7,717 bases of DNA, taken from the NCBI GenBank assembly GCA_049511115.1, contig JBEKYH010000234.1, forward strand, positions 1 to 7,717. Reading direction: 5' to 3'. Source of the DNA: JBEKYH01 sp049511115. Lineage in GTDB: Bacteria > Planctomycetota > Phycisphaerae > Tepidisphaerales > Tepidisphaeraceae. The translations under genes were made by a program, and so were the position numbers. The stretch's first letter is position 1, and every line of letters starts with the position of its first letter. A model generated the notes under the pieces. It saw nothing but the letters and a program-made list of their open reading frames with translations, ran no database searches and was not told where the DNA came from. Below, one piece after another: positions 1-6,343 of this stretch.

Positions 1-1271
1 CCGCCGGTAAGAGTCTTCAATTCGTCGGGAGTATGCAAATACTGACTAAAGGAATCGTGGTGAACCAGGTCGGGGTTTTGCCAGACGATATCAAACTGGC
101 CGTCGGCGCGAATCTGGCCGATGAGGACCGGCTTCCACGTGTGGTGGTTGATCGCGTCCATCTTTTTGTGCCCGCCGGGTGCGTCAAATTCCAAGCCCAG
201 CACGGCTGGGCGCACTTTGTCGATGTCGAACGAACCGGCCTTTTCGACCGCCGCTTTCCACACATACACGCCGAAATACGCGGCCTCGATGGGGTCATCG
301 GTCACGCGATCAGCGCCGCCGGGAAGATTGTGGGCGGCGCAATAGGCTTTGAAAGCGGCGACGAATTTCTTGTTTTCCGGAGTATCAATCGACTGGAAAT
401 AATTCCACGCCGCCAGGTGGCCGACGAGTTTCTCCGTCTCCATGCTGCGAAGCTCGTCTTCGGCGACGGAGAAGGCCATCACCGGGCATTTGTCGGCGGT
501 CAGGCCCTGATTGGCGAATTCCTTATAGAATGGGACGTTGCTGTCGCCGTTGATGGTGGAGAGGACACACGCATCGCCGTCCTTGGCGAAGTCCTTCACG
601 CGGGCCACGATGCTCTGGTAGTCGCTGAATCCAAACGGCGTGTATTCCTCAGCGATGTTCGACGCGGCAACGCCCTTGGCCAGAAGGAACGCCTTGAGAA
701 CCTTGTTCGCCGTGCGCGGGAAAACGTAATCGGTTCCCAGCAGGTAGAACTTTTTCTTGCTGCCGCCGTCCTTGCTCATCATGTATTGGGCGGCTGGGAT
801 AAGCTGCTCATTGGGGCTGGCTCCCGTGTAGAAAATATTGGGGCTTTGCTCTTCGCCTTCATATTGCACGGGATAGAACAGCAATCCGCCGCCATAGGGG
901 TTCTCATCGGCGGTGTACTTGGCCTCGAAAACGGGCAGGCAGGATTTGCGGCTCACGGAGGTCCAGCAGCCGAATGTAACGGCCACCTTGTCCTGAACGA
1001 TGAGTTCCTTTGCCTTTTCCGCGAACAGCGGCCAATTGGAGGCGGGATCGACGACCACCGGCTCGATCTTTTTGCCCAGCACGCCGCCGTTGGCGTTAAT
1101 CTCCTCGACTGCCATCAGCACCGCGTCGCGCAGGGAGGTTTCCGAGATGGCCATCGTTCCCGATAGCGAGTGCAGCACGCCGATCTTCACCGTGTCCTGG
1201 GCTAAGGATATTTTCGCCGGCAATAGCAGGCCGGCAATGACGGCAAGGCAGAGCAAAGTCCATCGCTTCAT
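1..1271 (-). CDS. urtA: Urea ABC transporter substrate-binding protein UrtA (C-terminus cut by window edge)
   Basis: Periplasmic binding protein that captures urea (or a short-chain amide) and delivers it to the UrtBCDE permease/ATPase. Reading the minus strand from the ATG at 1269-1271 gives an open frame of 423 codons to the window edge with no stop, so only a short tail is missing. Residues 1-24 form a signal peptide (KR, then a hydrophobic run, cleavage likely after SLA before QDT). The mature part starts VKIGVLHSLSGTMAISE and continues with EEINANGG, GCWTS (101-105) and LLFYPVQYEGEE (130-141), the hallmark stretch of the UrtA/FmdD family of type I binding proteins. A short extra segment (about TADENPYGG, 120-128) precedes that motif. 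GGAG at 1280-1283 is an 8-nt-spaced ribosome site. Urea is favoured over amides because allophanate hydrolase is encoded nearby on the same strand, but FmdD-type amide binding is not excluded. The other urt genes would lie to the left. Confidence 0.9.
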   Translation of the reverse strand, partial: MKRWTLLCLAVIAGLLLPAKISLAQDTVKIGVLHSLSGTMAISETSLRDAVLMAVEEINANGGVLGKKIEPVVVDPASNWPLFAEKAKELIVQDKVAVTFGCWTSVSRKSCLPVFEAKYTADENPYGGGLLFYPVQYEGEEQSPNIFYTGASPNEQLIPAAQYMMSKDGGSKKKFYLLGTDYVFPRTANKVLKAFLLAKGVAASNIAEEYTPFGFSDYQSIVARVKDFAKDGDACVLSTINGDSNVPFYKEFANQGLTADKCPVMAFSVAEDELRSMETEKLVGHLAAWNYFQSIDTPENKKFVAAFKAYCAAHNLPGGADRVTDDPIEAAYFGVYVWKAAVEKAGSFDIDKVRPAVLGLEFDAPGGHKKMDAINHHTWKPVLIGQIRADGQFDIVWQNPDLVHHDSFSQYLHTPDELKTLTG

Positions 1272-1331
1272 GTTCCAATCTCCAATTTGGCGGTCTTTTT
1301 TGGCGCGGTGGTCGGAAGAATATGCGAATTA

Positions 1332-1373
1332 AAAGAAGGAGCCCGATATGGCAGAGAACCGGGCTCCTTCTTT
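1332..1373 (-). terminator. Perfect 13-bp hairpin upstream of urtA, terminator- or attenuator-like
   Basis: AAAGAAGGAGCCC at 1332-1344 is exactly complementary to GGGCTCCTTCTTT at 1361-1373 around a 16-nt loop. Read on the minus strand the 3' arm runs into a T-rich tail (TTCTTTTAATT), the form of an intrinsic terminator. It lies about 60 nt before the urtA start and on the same strand. No gene directly upstream needs a terminator: the next minus-strand gene ends at 1916, with palindromic repeats between. It could therefore be a leader attenuator for urtA or simply a late terminator. The plus-strand reading also ends in T-rich sequence (TTCTTT), so either direction is possible. Confidence 0.5.
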
Positions 1374-1591
1374 GCGTCACTCATGCCGGTCGAGGGAGTC
1401 AACCTCGGTTCAGCAAGCCGGCCGGTGTCGTTTCGCGGCACGGCTACGCGATGTGCAACAAAGGGTGTGCCAGGGAATGGAATTCGCAAATCGCCGGATA
1501 GGAGAGGGTTATACCGACGGGCACGGCCGAGGCGAGTGTAACAAGTGATTCAAGCGTCGCGGGAGTAGGCGAAGTGCCTGCTATCTCCCGT

Positions 1592-1793
1592 CCCCGGCAT
1601 TCCGGGGGAGGGCAATCGCTTTGGGGATTTCCCCCTCGCCCTGTACTCAGGGAGAGGGTCGGGGTGAGGGTTCTTCGAAACTTCAAACGTCATTGGCCAG
1701 TCAAAAACGACCCTCACCATATCCCTCTCCCTGAGTACATGGAGAGGGGACCAGAGGAACGCGGCTAAAAGCGATTGCCCCGGTATTCCGGGG
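1592..1793. repeat. Large imperfect inverted repeat built of two GC-rich palindromic unit types
   Basis: Two arms of about 80 nt face each other around a centre near 1690. Exact inverted matches are GGCAATCGCTTT (1611-1622) with 1768-1779, TGTACTCAGGGAGAGGG (1642-1658, 17 bp) with 1723-1739, and GGTGAGGGT (1663-1671) with 1710-1718. Each arm also holds self-folding units: CCCCGG-CATT-CCGGGG at 1592-1607, an 11-bp one-mismatch hairpin at 1633-1658 with a TACT loop, CCCTCTCC/GGAGAGGG at 1723-1748, and CCCCGG-TATT-CCGGGG at 1778-1793. Matching order in both arms shows this is a duplicated-and-inverted module, in the manner of REP pairs/REPINs or a small non-autonomous element. No transposase (RAYT) is present in the window. 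Confidence 0.75.
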
Positions 1794-1850
1794 AGGGCTG
1801 GGGAGGGGGTTTGGCGCGATGCTCAGTTGTCGCGCGAGCCGCCTCCCTGA

Positions 1851-1876
1851 CCCTCCCCCGGAATACCGGGGGAGGG
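1851..1876. repeat. Perfect 11-bp palindrome with AATA tetraloop
   Basis: CCCTCCCCCGG (1851-1861) pairs perfectly with CCGGGGGAGGG (1866-1876) around AATA. It is a further copy of the CCGG-NATN-CCGG unit found at 1592-1607 and 1778-1793, so at least three copies occur within 290 nt. Its position 40 nt beyond the GH50 stop would let it fold in the GH50 transcript and act as a 3' stabiliser or terminator; no long T-run follows on either strand. Confidence 0.75.
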
Positions 1877-1915
1877 GAATAACGGGGGAACTCCCGTCTC
1901 TCCCAGCCGCTTGAA

Positions 1916-3799
1916 TTACCCGCCGTGGAAGATGTCCAAGTCCCAGGGCGTCGCGGGCGTGCCGATTTCTGAGGCTTTGGGTTTCTGGGAAAACGGCAGG
2001 ACCTTGCCGGAATGCACATCAAACAGGCGTTTGTTGGTGGCTTTGGCGGCCTCGACCAATTCGGGATAGGCGCGGTCGGCGGCGTCGACGAAGCCGATGT
2101 TGTAATTCTCGCCGTCCTGGCGGCCGAGCACCGGCTCGTCACGCCACTGGAACCACCATTCACCGACGAACCCATCGAGCGAGGCGGCCTGCTCGACAAA
2201 AAAGCGGTAGGCGTTGCCGCGCTCGGTCTGGTTCATGGCCTGCACGAGGCCGGCGCCCAGGCCGTTTTCAGGGACGCCGATGTGGAATTCCCCGACCATT
2301 ACCGGCCGGCCCGACATGCGGTAGGTTCGCTCCACCTGCACCGTCGGCTCGTATTCGTAAACGTTGATGCTGCACACATCGAAAACCTTGGCCAGGCGCA
2401 GAACGGCCTCTGAAGGATTTCCGCCAAAGCGGATGCCGACGATCAGGTGATTGGGGTCGTACTTGCGTACATCGCCGCAGACCATATCCAGATATTTGCC
2501 GAACGCGCCGACGACGAAGTCGGTGCGGCGCTTGCGCGTGTCGCCGGCGGCGAGGTACTTTTTCAATTCCGCCTGCGTTGCCGTTTCGTTCCCCGCGAGA
2601 ATCAAGTCGCACAATTCCGATTCGCGCCCGCCCCAGGGGGGTTCGTTGCCGACGAAATAGCCGATGAGCAGGGGATCGTTTTTGCGGGAAGTGCATTGCT
2701 GATTGGCAGCCGCATCAATCGAAGCGGCAAACTGATCGGAATAGACATCGGGCATTCCGAGCCAGGTCTGGCCTAACTGAAAGCGAAGAAAGGCGATATT
2801 GGGCCGGCCGGTGCCGCCCGTGGTCATGCCCCAGGAGTCGAGGCGGCGATTGACGAGGTTGTTGGGGCTGCCTGCTGAGGGGAGTGTCGTGGGCGCTGCG
2901 GCCACTCCACCGCCTCCACCGCCTCCACCGCGCCGGCCGCCGCGCGCGCCGAAACCGCCGGGGGTGCCGTTGATGCCGGTGGCGAGGAACAAATGTCCGT
3001 CGGGATCGACGAACCACCATTTTCCGTTCACCTGTTCGACGCGGAAGAAGCCGGTCGCTTTGGTCTGCGTGTCGGCATAGCCGTAGTATTTGTCGTATCC
3101 ATAATCCGAGGGCTTACTGAAATTCTTCGCCTCATCACCCAGCTCGGCCGTCAATTGCTCCTGGCTGTGAATCTTCCGCGGCCAGTCGCCCAGCGCCCAT
3201 TGGCCCCATTGATCGACCATCTGGCCGCCCGGCGGAGTGTCGAGATATACAGATCCTTCATCTGACTTGGCCAGATGCACGTTCCTGATCTCGATCACCG
3301 GATGATTGATCGGGTAGTCCATCGACAGGCCGATGGATTCGACGTTGGTTAATTCGCCCCACGGTCCCCAGACCGAAACCCAGAACGTGTCGCTGCGGCG
3401 ATTGGTTGAGGCGGCCAAGTCATTGCCGGAGACTTGGGCCCGCCAATAGGAGAGGGGAATCGAGGCGCGGAACCAGGCGTTTTGCCCCAGCGGCTGAAAC
3501 TCGGCGCGGCGCGGGCCGTCGGCCGTGTAAATCCACATCCCAAACCGCTGCGGTGTGCTGGTGCGTATTTCCATCACCAGGTGGGTGTAGGGCGACCAGT
3601 CCGAGGGGAAATCTTTTCCGCCGCTTAAATCGGCCAGGTCTTGCAGGGTCAGGCGCGCTTCGGGCAAAACGCCTTCGAAGGACAATTTGCGCGTCTGGTC
3701 GGCGGCCAGCGCCGATCGCGCCGGCAGCGCGCACACCGCGACCAAGATTACCGTAGCGAGTATTCTCCCCGCTGTCAGTCGATGCGATTGCCTGCCCAT
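1916..3799 (-). CDS. Secreted GH50-type (beta-agarase-like) glycoside hydrolase
   Basis: Predicted exported clan GH-A glycosidase of 627 residues. The start at 3797-3799 is chosen because GGAGG (3807-3811) lies 7 nt upstream and a signal peptide follows directly (residues 1-32, ALA before ADQ). The longer frame to 3865 runs into a tRNA fragment. Residues about 38-178 resemble the beta-sandwich, carbohydrate-binding-like domain common ahead of GH50 cores. The (beta/alpha)8 core starts about 249 (WWFVDPDGHLFLATGIN). YFVGNEPPWG carries the likely acid/base Glu386 and VMVGEFHIG the likely nucleophile Glu504. The C-terminal WFQWRDEP and DGENYNIGFVD (about 549-572) are strongly GH50-like. GH50 enzymes cleave beta-1,4 bonds in agarose-type galactans; the real substrate here is not shown by sequence. 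The loop after core strand 1 is replaced by a Gly-rich stretch (281-298). It sits between two urea-metabolism genes with no clear promoter of its own. Confidence 0.82.
   Translation of the reverse strand: MGRQSHRLTAGRILATVILVAVCALPARSALAADQTRKLSFEGVLPEARLTLQDLADLSGGKDFPSDWSPYTHLVMEIRTSTPQRFGMWIYTADGPRRAEFQPLGQNAWFRASIPLSYWRAQVSGNDLAASTNRRSDTFWVSVWGPWGELTNVESIGLSMDYPINHPVIEIRNVHLAKSDEGSVYLDTPPGGQMVDQWGQWALGDWPRKIHSQEQLTAELGDEAKNFSKPSDYGYDKYYGYADTQTKATGFFRVEQVNGKWWFVDPDGHLFLATGINGTPGGFGARGGRRGGGGGGGGVAAAPTTLPSAGSPNNLVNRRLDSWGMTTGGTGRPNIAFLRFQLGQTWLGMPDVYSDQFAASIDAAANQQCTSRKNDPLLIGYFVGNEPPWGGRESELCDLILAGNETATQAELKKYLAAGDTRKRRTDFVVGAFGKYLDMVCGDVRKYDPNHLIVGIRFGGNPSEAVLRLAKVFDVCSINVYEYEPTVQVERTYRMSGRPVMVGEFHIGVPENGLGAGLVQAMNQTERGNAYRFFVEQAASLDGFVGEWWFQWRDEPVLGRQDGENYNIGFVDAADRAYPELVEAAKATNKRLFDVHSGKVLPFSQKPKASEIGTPATPWDLDIFHGG
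2906..2932. repeat. Three tandem 9-bp copies encoding the poly-glycine insert
   Basis: TCCACCGCC occurs at 2906-2914 and 2915-2923, with a third copy differing only in its last base at 2924-2932. Nine bases keep the frame, and on the coding (minus) strand each unit reads Gly-Gly-Gly, producing most of the eight-glycine run in the GH50 protein. This is the kind of slippage-prone tract that changes length without breaking the gene. Confidence 0.8.
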
Positions 3800-3838
3800 G
3801 GGGGCGCCTCCGTTTTTGGGAATTGAATGACTTGTCAA

Positions 3839-3880
3839 TGCACCTTGCAGGAGTCGAACCTGCAACCTTCGCTTCCGTAG
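3839..3880 (-). pseudogene. 3' half of tRNA-Arg(ACG), cut at the anticodon loop
   Basis: On the minus strand the segment reads as the end of a tRNA: anticodon loop CTACGGA (3874-3880, anticodon ACG at 3876-3878), 3' anticodon strand AGCGA (3869-3873), variable loop AGGTT (3864-3868), T-arm GCAGG-TTCGACT-CCTGC (3847-3863), 3' acceptor strand AAGGTGC (3840-3846) and discriminator A at 3839. CCA is not encoded. The expected 5' partners (GCACCTT acceptor, a D-arm, TCGCT) are absent in the next 150 nt upstream, so it cannot make a working tRNA. Truncation exactly at the anticodon loop matches the core site left by tyrosine-recombinase integration into a tRNA gene. It lies between the allophanate hydrolase stop and the GH50 start. 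Confidence 0.8.
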
Positions 3881-4001
3881 GATACTTGACTTGGCGCAAG
3901 CAAAAAGGGGCGGGGATGCAAATAATTTAAATTCATCGGCTTGCCGTCACCTTTGCGATCGCTGAAGTTGTGACTGCGGGGTGCGCATGAGCGGCTGGAG
4001 T

Positions 4002-5819
4002 TCACCTGGCCTTAATAAAGTTTCGCCAGCCGCCAAAGTGCGTGATATCGGCGGCGCCGGTGAGGGCATAGCTCTCGCATAAAAATCCCTTTACGAGTTC
4101 GCCGTCCTCTAATTGAATCGTGCCGATTCCCAGGGGCGGCGGGATGGCGGCGACGAAGGTTCCGAAGGCTTCGGGAGACATTTCCCATACTTCAAGCTCG
4201 ATCGCGCCGCCGCCGCTGTCGACGCGGAGCAGGCCCGGCTTGGGCGGCGTGGTTCCGGGGAGAGCAAAGAGGCGGTAGCAACCGGCGGTCTTGCAGGTGC
4301 GGACGAGCTTTGCCGAGCGATCGGTCAGTTGATGATTCAGCGGTTGGCCGGACAGATGAGCGCCGACCACGGCGAGTTTGACTTGGGTTTGCATGGCGTT
4401 CCTGATTGGGAGGGAGGATGGATCGAGCGTGGCGGTGGTGGCGCCAAGGCGAATGGGCCGGGCGCGGTGAAACGCGTCGGCCAAGGTTAGAAGCTCGCGG
4501 TCCAGTCCAGCGGCCGCGATGAGCGTCACACCAAAAGGCAGGCCGTCGGCTTGGAACCCGGCGGGTACGGCTACCCCGCATAGGTCCATCAAGTTCACAA
4601 AATTGGTGTAATAGCCGAGGTTGGAATTGAGAGCGATTGGGTCGGCTTCGACCTGGGCGCGCGTGTAAATGGTGCCGGCCGTCGGCAGGAGCATCATGTC
4701 AATTTGCTCCCACACGGGCCGCGAAGCTTGGACCAGGGCGGCCAGGGCGTGCAATCCCTCGAATGCCTGCATCGCTGTCATGTTAAGCCCCGGCGCGATG
4801 ATCGAGCGCGTGACCGGGAGTATCGCATCCGGATTTTTCTCGAGCAGTTCTTTGACCACCAAGGCTCGCTCGCCGACCCACGGGCCGCCATATAAAAGTG
4901 ACGCGGCCTTCGCGAAGGGTGTATAGTCGATCGTAACGGCAATGCCGCCGAGCGATCGCAATCTGCCCAGCGCATCCGAATACAGTTTGGCGGCATCGGC
5001 GTTTCCATGGAAGCGCAGGTCCTGGTCGCGCGGGACGCCGAATCGAAATGAACTTTTTGAAACAGGTGGGCGGGCTGCGAGGTCATTTTTAGTGCGCGAA
5101 TAGGGATCATCCGCATCCGGTCCGGACGCGATATCCAAGATCGCCGCGGCATCGGCGCAGGTGAGGGCAAAGACAGAAACGCAATCCAGCGACTGGCACG
5201 CGGGAACAACGCCGGCGGCGCTGATAAGCCCGCGCGTCGGCTTCAACCCCACGATGTTATTGAACGCCGCCGGCACGCGCCCTGAACCGGCGGTGTCGGT
5301 GCCGAGCGAAAAGCTGACCAGCCCCGCCGCGACGGCGACGGCCGATCCTGAACTTGAGCCGCCGGAAATAAAGCTATCGTTAAACGTGTTGCGGCAGGCG
5401 CCGTAAGGCGAGCGCACGCCCACCAGCCCCGCGGCGAATTGATCGAGATTGGTTTTGCCGATCAGGATTGCACCGGCGGCGCATAGGCGCGAGACCACCG
5501 TCGCGGATTTCTGTGCCGTGTAGGCGAAGGCCGGGCAAGCCGCCGTGGTCGGGCGATCTGCGACATCGATGTTGTCCTTTACCGCGAAGGGAATCCCCAG
5601 CAGCGGCTGATAGATTCCCTGCTGCTTACGCCGCAGAACCGTCGCAAGCTGTTCGGCGGCGGCGGCGCGTGGAAGCAAATCGATCCAGACTGCTTTATCG
5701 GGATAGCGCTCGATTCGCGCGTAGACTATATCCAGCAGATCCCGGGCGGCGAGCGAGCCGTCGGCCAGTCGAGGTTGAAGGGATTGCAAATCGAGGGAAA
5801 TATCTGAATCTGACGGCAT
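4002..5819 (-). CDS. atzF: Allophanate hydrolase (amidase-signature domain plus C-terminal domain)
   Basis: Cytoplasmic enzyme that hydrolyses allophanate (urea-1-carboxylate) to ammonium and CO2, the second step after urea carboxylase. Length is 605 residues, normal for AtzF/DUR2-like proteins. Residues about 10-455 form the amidase-signature domain with the complete Ser-cisSer-Lys triad: Lys81 in PFAVKDNID, Ser155 in SGGSSSGSAVAVAAG and Ser179 in GTDTAGSGRVPAA (24 residues apart, as usual). Residues about 480-605 (VKLAVVGAHLSGQPLN to ITHFGGWRNFI) are the allophanate-hydrolase C-terminal domain. The start at 5819 is preferred because GGATGG lies 6 nt upstream; another in-frame ATG is at 5834 with no ribosome site. 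A strong promoter at 5885-5912 drives it. UrtA on the same strand 2.7 kb downstream supports a urea-use role. No biotin-dependent carboxylase is in the window, so the partner must be elsewhere. Guanidine or triazine breakdown is a possible alternative feed. Confidence 0.92.
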   Translation of the reverse strand: MPSDSDISLDLQSLQPRLADGSLAARDLLDIVYARIERYPDKAVWIDLLPRAAAAEQLATVLRRKQQGIYQPLLGIPFAVKDNIDVADRPTTAACPAFAYTAQKSATVVSRLCAAGAILIGKTNLDQFAAGLVGVRSPYGACRNTFNDSFISGGSSSGSAVAVAAGLVSFSLGTDTAGSGRVPAAFNNIVGLKPTRGLISAAGVVPACQSLDCVSVFALTCADAAAILDIASGPDADDPYSRTKNDLAARPPVSKSSFRFGVPRDQDLRFHGNADAAKLYSDALGRLRSLGGIAVTIDYTPFAKAASLLYGGPWVGERALVVKELLEKNPDAILPVTRSIIAPGLNMTAMQAFEGLHALAALVQASRPVWEQIDMMLLPTAGTIYTRAQVEADPIALNSNLGYYTNFVNLMDLCGVAVPAGFQADGLPFGVTLIAAAGLDRELLTLADAFHRARPIRLGATTATLDPSSLPIRNAMQTQVKLAVVGAHLSGQPLNHQLTDRSAKLVRTCKTAGCYRLFALPGTTPPKPGLLRVDSGGGAIELEVWEMSPEAFGTFVAAIPPPLGIGTIQLEDGELVKGFLCESYALTGAADITHFGGWRNFIKAR

Positions 5820-5884
5820 CGAAATCCATCCCAAAATGGCAGAGCAAGGGCGCGGTTACAGCCGTGAGCGGTTGGTGGAGTGCG

Positions 5885-5912
5885 ACTATAGTAAGGATGG
5901 GCGAGCCGTCAA
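5885..5912 (-). promoter_or_regulatory. Sigma70-type promoter for allophanate hydrolase
   Basis: On the minus strand TTGACG (5907-5912) and TATAGT (5885-5890) are separated by 16 nt; each hexamer matches consensus at five of six bases. Transcription would begin near 5878, giving a leader of about 60 nt before the 5819 start, too short for a known guanidine riboswitch. It lies in the gap after higA, so the hydrolase need not depend on the antitoxin transcript. Confidence 0.65.
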
Positions 5913-5938
5913 CGCACCGGGGAAAAGTGCGGCGAATC

Positions 5939-6244
5939 TCACGCGGCGTTCTGCGGGCGCGGGTGGATGCCTTTGGCATGCCGCGGGACGAGATCGCGCG
6001 CGGCGATTTTGGCGTCGTATCGTGCCTGCAGGTTGATCCACAGGTCGGGAGAGGTGCCCCAATACACGGCCAGACGCGATGCCGTGTCCGGCGTGATGCC
6101 GCGGCGGCCGCGAACGATGTCGTTAATTCGGCCCGGAGCAACGCCAAGCGCCCGAGCCAATTCGTTCTGGCTCATCCGCGCCGGACGAAGGAATTCTTCC
6201 AGCAGAATCTCCCCAGGCGGAATTGGGGGCAGCAGCTTATTCAT
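5939..6244 (-). CDS. higA: HigA-family antitoxin (XRE helix-turn-helix), apparently without its toxin
   Basis: A 101-residue DNA-binding protein of the HigA/VapI antitoxin group. It opens with the typical PPGEILLEEFLRP, then a Xre-type helix-turn-helix at about 25-50 (SQNELARALGVAPGRINDIV followed by RGRRGITPDTASRLA), and WGTSPDLWINLQARYD, the usual HigA ending of the core. A basic tail of about 20 residues follows. GAGGT ends 5 nt before the ATG. In higBA loci the RelE-like toxin gene lies directly upstream and the antitoxin binds both toxin and the operon promoter. Here only a few toxin codons remain upstream, so this is an orphan antitoxin, perhaps kept as a repressor. It is read toward allophanate hydrolase 120 nt away, but that gene has its own promoter. 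Confidence 0.88.
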   Translation of the reverse strand: MNKLLPPIPPGEILLEEFLRPARMSQNELARALGVAPGRINDIVRGRRGITPDTASRLAVYWGTSPDLWINLQARYDAKIAARDLVPRHAKGIHPRPQNAA

Positions 6245-6266
6245 GTTCTACCTCGGCTTGGCCCGG

Positions 6267-6299
6267 TCAGTGATAATCAACAATCTCGCTAACGCAAGT
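6267..6299 (-). pseudogene. Relic of the HigB toxin C-terminus
   Basis: Twenty-two nucleotides upstream of the higA start the same strand reads ...SEIVDYH followed by TGA (6267-6269). E-[IV]-V-D-Y-H-stop is the characteristic ending of HigB/RelE-type toxins, and both spacing and order are those of higBA operons. The frame is closed by TAA at 6300-6302 after only ten codons, and no toxin sequence is seen in the other minus-strand frames upstream. The toxin body has therefore been deleted or replaced. The match is short, so chance is possible, but the exact position makes it unlikely. Confidence 0.6.
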
Positions 6300-6304
6300 T
6301 TATC

Positions 6305-6333
6305 TTGACAATCCCCGCTCCCTTATCAATAAT
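6305..6333 (+). promoter_or_regulatory. Near-consensus sigma70 promoter for the deoxyhypusine-synthase-like gene
   Basis: TTGACA (6305-6310) is a perfect -35 box, and AATAAT (6328-6333) matches the -10 box at five of six bases with the ideal 17-nt spacing. Transcription would begin near 6340, immediately before the leader hairpin. A second TTGACA on the opposite strand (TGTCAA at 6340-6345) makes a dyad around the -10 box, which might be an operator half-site pair or chance. Confidence 0.7.
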
Positions 6334-6343
6334 CTGAACTGTC

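Larger units (their letters stand above)
1272..1915. other. Gene-free interval between urtA and the GH50 gene
   Basis: About 640 bases with no convincing coding region. Frames that stay open here run through the palindromes and give low-complexity Pro/Arg/Gly peptides, including the familiar repeat-derived shadow LTPTLSLSTGRGG. From 1272 to 1400 it holds the urtA ribosome site and the 13-bp hairpin. From about 1400 to 1580 I see nothing recognisable. From about 1585 to 1880 it is dominated by GC-rich palindromic repeats, described separately. A small hairpin (ACGGG...CCCGT read on the minus strand, about 1882-1897) just past the GH50 stop, together with the 1851-1876 palindrome, could end GH50 transcription. 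Confidence 0.7.

Noticed and set aside
33..1166. Long plus-strand open frame of 377 codons opposite urtA
   Set aside because: It is antisense to a clearly recognised UrtA sequence, has no ribosome site or family motif, and arises from the GC-biased codon positions of the real gene.
1287..1768. Several 60-95 codon open frames in the gene-free interval
   Set aside because: They run through hairpins and palindromic repeats, encode low-complexity Arg/Pro/Gly peptides and lack ribosome sites.
3833..3838. TTGACA on the minus strand upstream of the GH50 gene as a promoter -35 box
   Set aside because: The sequence 15-19 nt downstream on that strand (near AAACGG) has no -10 similarity.
3800..3865. 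22-codon N-terminal extension of the GH50 gene, starting at 3865
   Set aside because: It would begin inside the tRNA fragment, and its peptide is a tRNA-derived shadow. The 3799 ATG has GGAGG and is followed directly by a signal peptide.
3836..3935. A complete tRNA gene or an intron-split tRNA on the minus strand
   Set aside because: No D-arm, 5' acceptor strand or matching 5' anticodon strand is found upstream, and a group I intron would place the 5' half inside the allophanate hydrolase coding region, where no such sequence is seen.
5820..5938. Guanidine riboswitch ahead of allophanate hydrolase
   Set aside because: The predicted leader is only about 60 nt and shows none of the conserved guanidine aptamer segments or paired ACGR-loop hairpins.
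5468..6292. Plus-strand open frame of 274 codons spanning the start of allophanate hydrolase and higA
   Set aside because: It is Arg-rich, covers two real minus-strand genes and the promoter between them, and has no start signal.
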